Shown here: piece after piece, positions 63,107 to 64,000 of the stretch | Layout of the letters: each line of letters starts with the position of its first letter | Position numbering within the stretch: the stretch's first letter is position 1 | Origin: Flavobacteriia bacterium | GTDB lineage: Bacteria; Bacteroidota; Bacteroidia; Flavobacteriales; Flavobacteriaceae | DNA length: 64,000 bases | Assembly (NCBI GenBank): GCA_013298525.1 | Contig: JAAFHW010000001.1 | Span: 54,875-118,874, forward strand | Direction: 5' to 3' | Translations under genes and position numbers: made by a program | Notes under the pieces: model-generated | What the model was told of the DNA's origin: nothing | Databases searched by the model: none | What the model saw: only the letters and a program-made list of their open reading frames with translations

Positions 63107-63114
63107 TAAATTTG
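63107..63114 (+). promoter_or_regulatory. Candidate -7 promoter box of pheS (TAAATTTG)
   Basis: Matches TAnnTTTG, 19 bases before the ATG at 63134. The upstream heptad tract occupies the -33 region, and no TTG is seen there. Confidence 0.5.
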
Positions 63115-63133
63115 CACCTTCAAAGAACGAACG

Positions 63134-64000
63134 ATGATAGACAAGATTAAACAACATATTGAAGAAGCTAAAGCATTTAACGATAAAAATAAAGAATCGT
63201 TAGAGCAATTCCGTATAAAATATTTAGGAAGTAAAGGATTGTTGAAAGAACTTTTTAATGAGTTCAAAAACATTCCAAACGACCAAAAGAAAGACTTCGG
63301 ACAAGTGATTAATACACTTAAAGCAGTTGCTGAAGAAAAAGTAAAAACCATTCAAGAAGAGCTAGAAAGCAAAGAAGAAGTGAAAGGTTTTTATGGCGAT
63401 TTGTCTCGTCCAGGTGAGCCTATTCAAATTGGTTCTCGTCATCCGATATCTTTAGTAAAAAATCAAATTATTGATATTTTCTCAACCATCGGATTTAACG
63501 TTTCTGAAGGTCCAGAAATCGAAGACGATTGGCATAATTTTACAGCATTAAACTTGCCAGAATATCACCCAGCAAGAGATATGCAAGACACGTTTTTCAT
63601 TCAAACCAATCCTGATGTTTTGTTGCGTACGCACACTTCATCGGTGCAAGTGCGTTACATGGAAAACAACAAACCACCAATTCGTACGATTTCTCCGGGA
63701 AGAGTTTTTCGTAACGAAGCGGTTTCATCGCGTTCTCACTGTATTTTTCACCAAGTAGAAGGATTGTATATTGACAAAGACGTTTCGTTTGCCGATTTAA
63801 AACAAACATTACTTTATTTCACTAAAGAAATGTTCGGAAAATCTAAAATTCGTTTACGACCAAGTTACTTTCCATTTACAGAACCAAGTGCCGAAATTGA
63901 TATTTATTGGGGTTTAAAAACCGAAACCGATTATCGTATCACAAAAGGAACTGGTTGGTTAGAAATTGGAGGTTGCGGAATGGTTGATCCAAATGTTCTT
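63134..64000 (+). CDS. pheS: Phenylalanine--tRNA ligase alpha subunit, cut by the window end
   Basis: 289 codons are visible and the frame is still open at 64000; the family is about 325-340 residues long, so roughly 40-50 are missing. The N-terminal coiled coil (about 1-90) starts MIDKIKQHIEEAKAFNDK. The class II synthetase core follows: GPEIEDDWHNFTALN, then motif 2 ISPGRVFRNE and HCIFHQVEGLYID, then LRPSYFPFTEPSAEIDIYW. It pairs with PheT to charge tRNA-Phe. Confidence 0.96.
   Translation, partial: MIDKIKQHIEEAKAFNDKNKESLEQFRIKYLGSKGLLKELFNEFKNIPNDQKKDFGQVINTLKAVAEEKVKTIQEELESKEEVKGFYGDLSRPGEPIQIGSRHPISLVKNQIIDIFSTIGFNVSEGPEIEDDWHNFTALNLPEYHPARDMQDTFFIQTNPDVLLRTHTSSVQVRYMENNKPPIRTISPGRVFRNEAVSSRSHCIFHQVEGLYIDKDVSFADLKQTLLYFTKEMFGKSKIRLRPSYFPFTEPSAEIDIYWGLKTETDYRITKGTGWLEIGGCGMVDPNVL

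Noticed and set aside
1..64000. tRNA, rRNA, tmRNA or RNase P RNA genes and riboswitches
   Set aside because: I looked through all intergenic stretches for cloverleaf ends, conserved cores and long structured leaders and saw none; a covariance-model search would be decisive.

Overview
The window is chromosomal DNA from a member of the Bacteroidetes, most likely Flavobacteriia and close to Flavobacterium. The DNA is AT-rich. Several intergenic regions carry the Bacteroidetes -7 promoter box TAnnTTTG, in three cases with a TTG about 19 to 23 bases upstream. The genes also point this way: a type IX secretion (T9SS) adhesin with a gliding-type C-terminal domain, a PorP/SprF protein, a Bat operon, and DUF4837, DUF2480, DUF3078 and DUF5689 families. 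I found no rRNA, tRNA, CRISPR array, insertion sequence or phage gene. No stretch over 300 bases lacks a gene; the longest gap is 38118-38385, which holds a terminator and nothing else I recognise.

Layout. 1-7405 (plus strand): a secreted protein with two SPOR-like repeats, pgk, a LysM lytic transglycosylase, a DUF4837 lipoprotein and a GNAT acetyltransferase. 7402-16157 (minus strand): two tandem double-OmpA proteins coupled to an S41 protease, rnpA, a small secreted protein, an M1 aminopeptidase, a lipoprotein-like subtilase and a metallo-beta-lactamase-fold hydrolase. 16264-26156: SUF iron-sulfur assembly in two blocks (sufA-sufB-sufC-sufD, then sufS-sufE-sufT with DUF2480 and a DUF3078 gene), split by two minus-strand genes. 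26210-27436: hflX. 27624-38117: a T9SS locus with a 2552-residue modular adhesin, PorP/SprF and a PorE-like OmpA protein. 39168-45619: a TonB receptor with two lipoproteins, divergent from a secreted nuclease-fold protein and a secreted OB-fold-like protein. 45690-47881: 3-hydroxyanthranilate dioxygenase and an ALDH7-type dehydrogenase. 48010-51962 (minus strand): PhnA, a beta-barrel protein, a PPP-type phosphatase, an AlbA_2 protein and an aldo/keto reductase. 52132-61132: a full Bat (aerotolerance) operon. 61243-64000: small membrane or hypothetical genes, cvpA, and the start of pheS, which runs off the window.

Most genes are housekeeping or envelope functions. The least ordinary signals are outside the coding regions. 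First, a family of heptad-phased, often palindromic repeats sits between co-directional genes, usually against the downstream start codon; two copies (51003-51074 and 53137-53206) are close relatives. Second, a 27-codon basic ORF ends in sequence that can pair with the next gene's start codon (23348-23445), like a leader-peptide attenuator. Third, an intrinsic terminator has the start codon of the next gene inside its loop (5948-5985). Among proteins, the paired OmpA proteins with a conserved Cys-Cys, the SPOR-tailed surface protein and the nuclease/OB-fold/TonB cluster deserve a second look.
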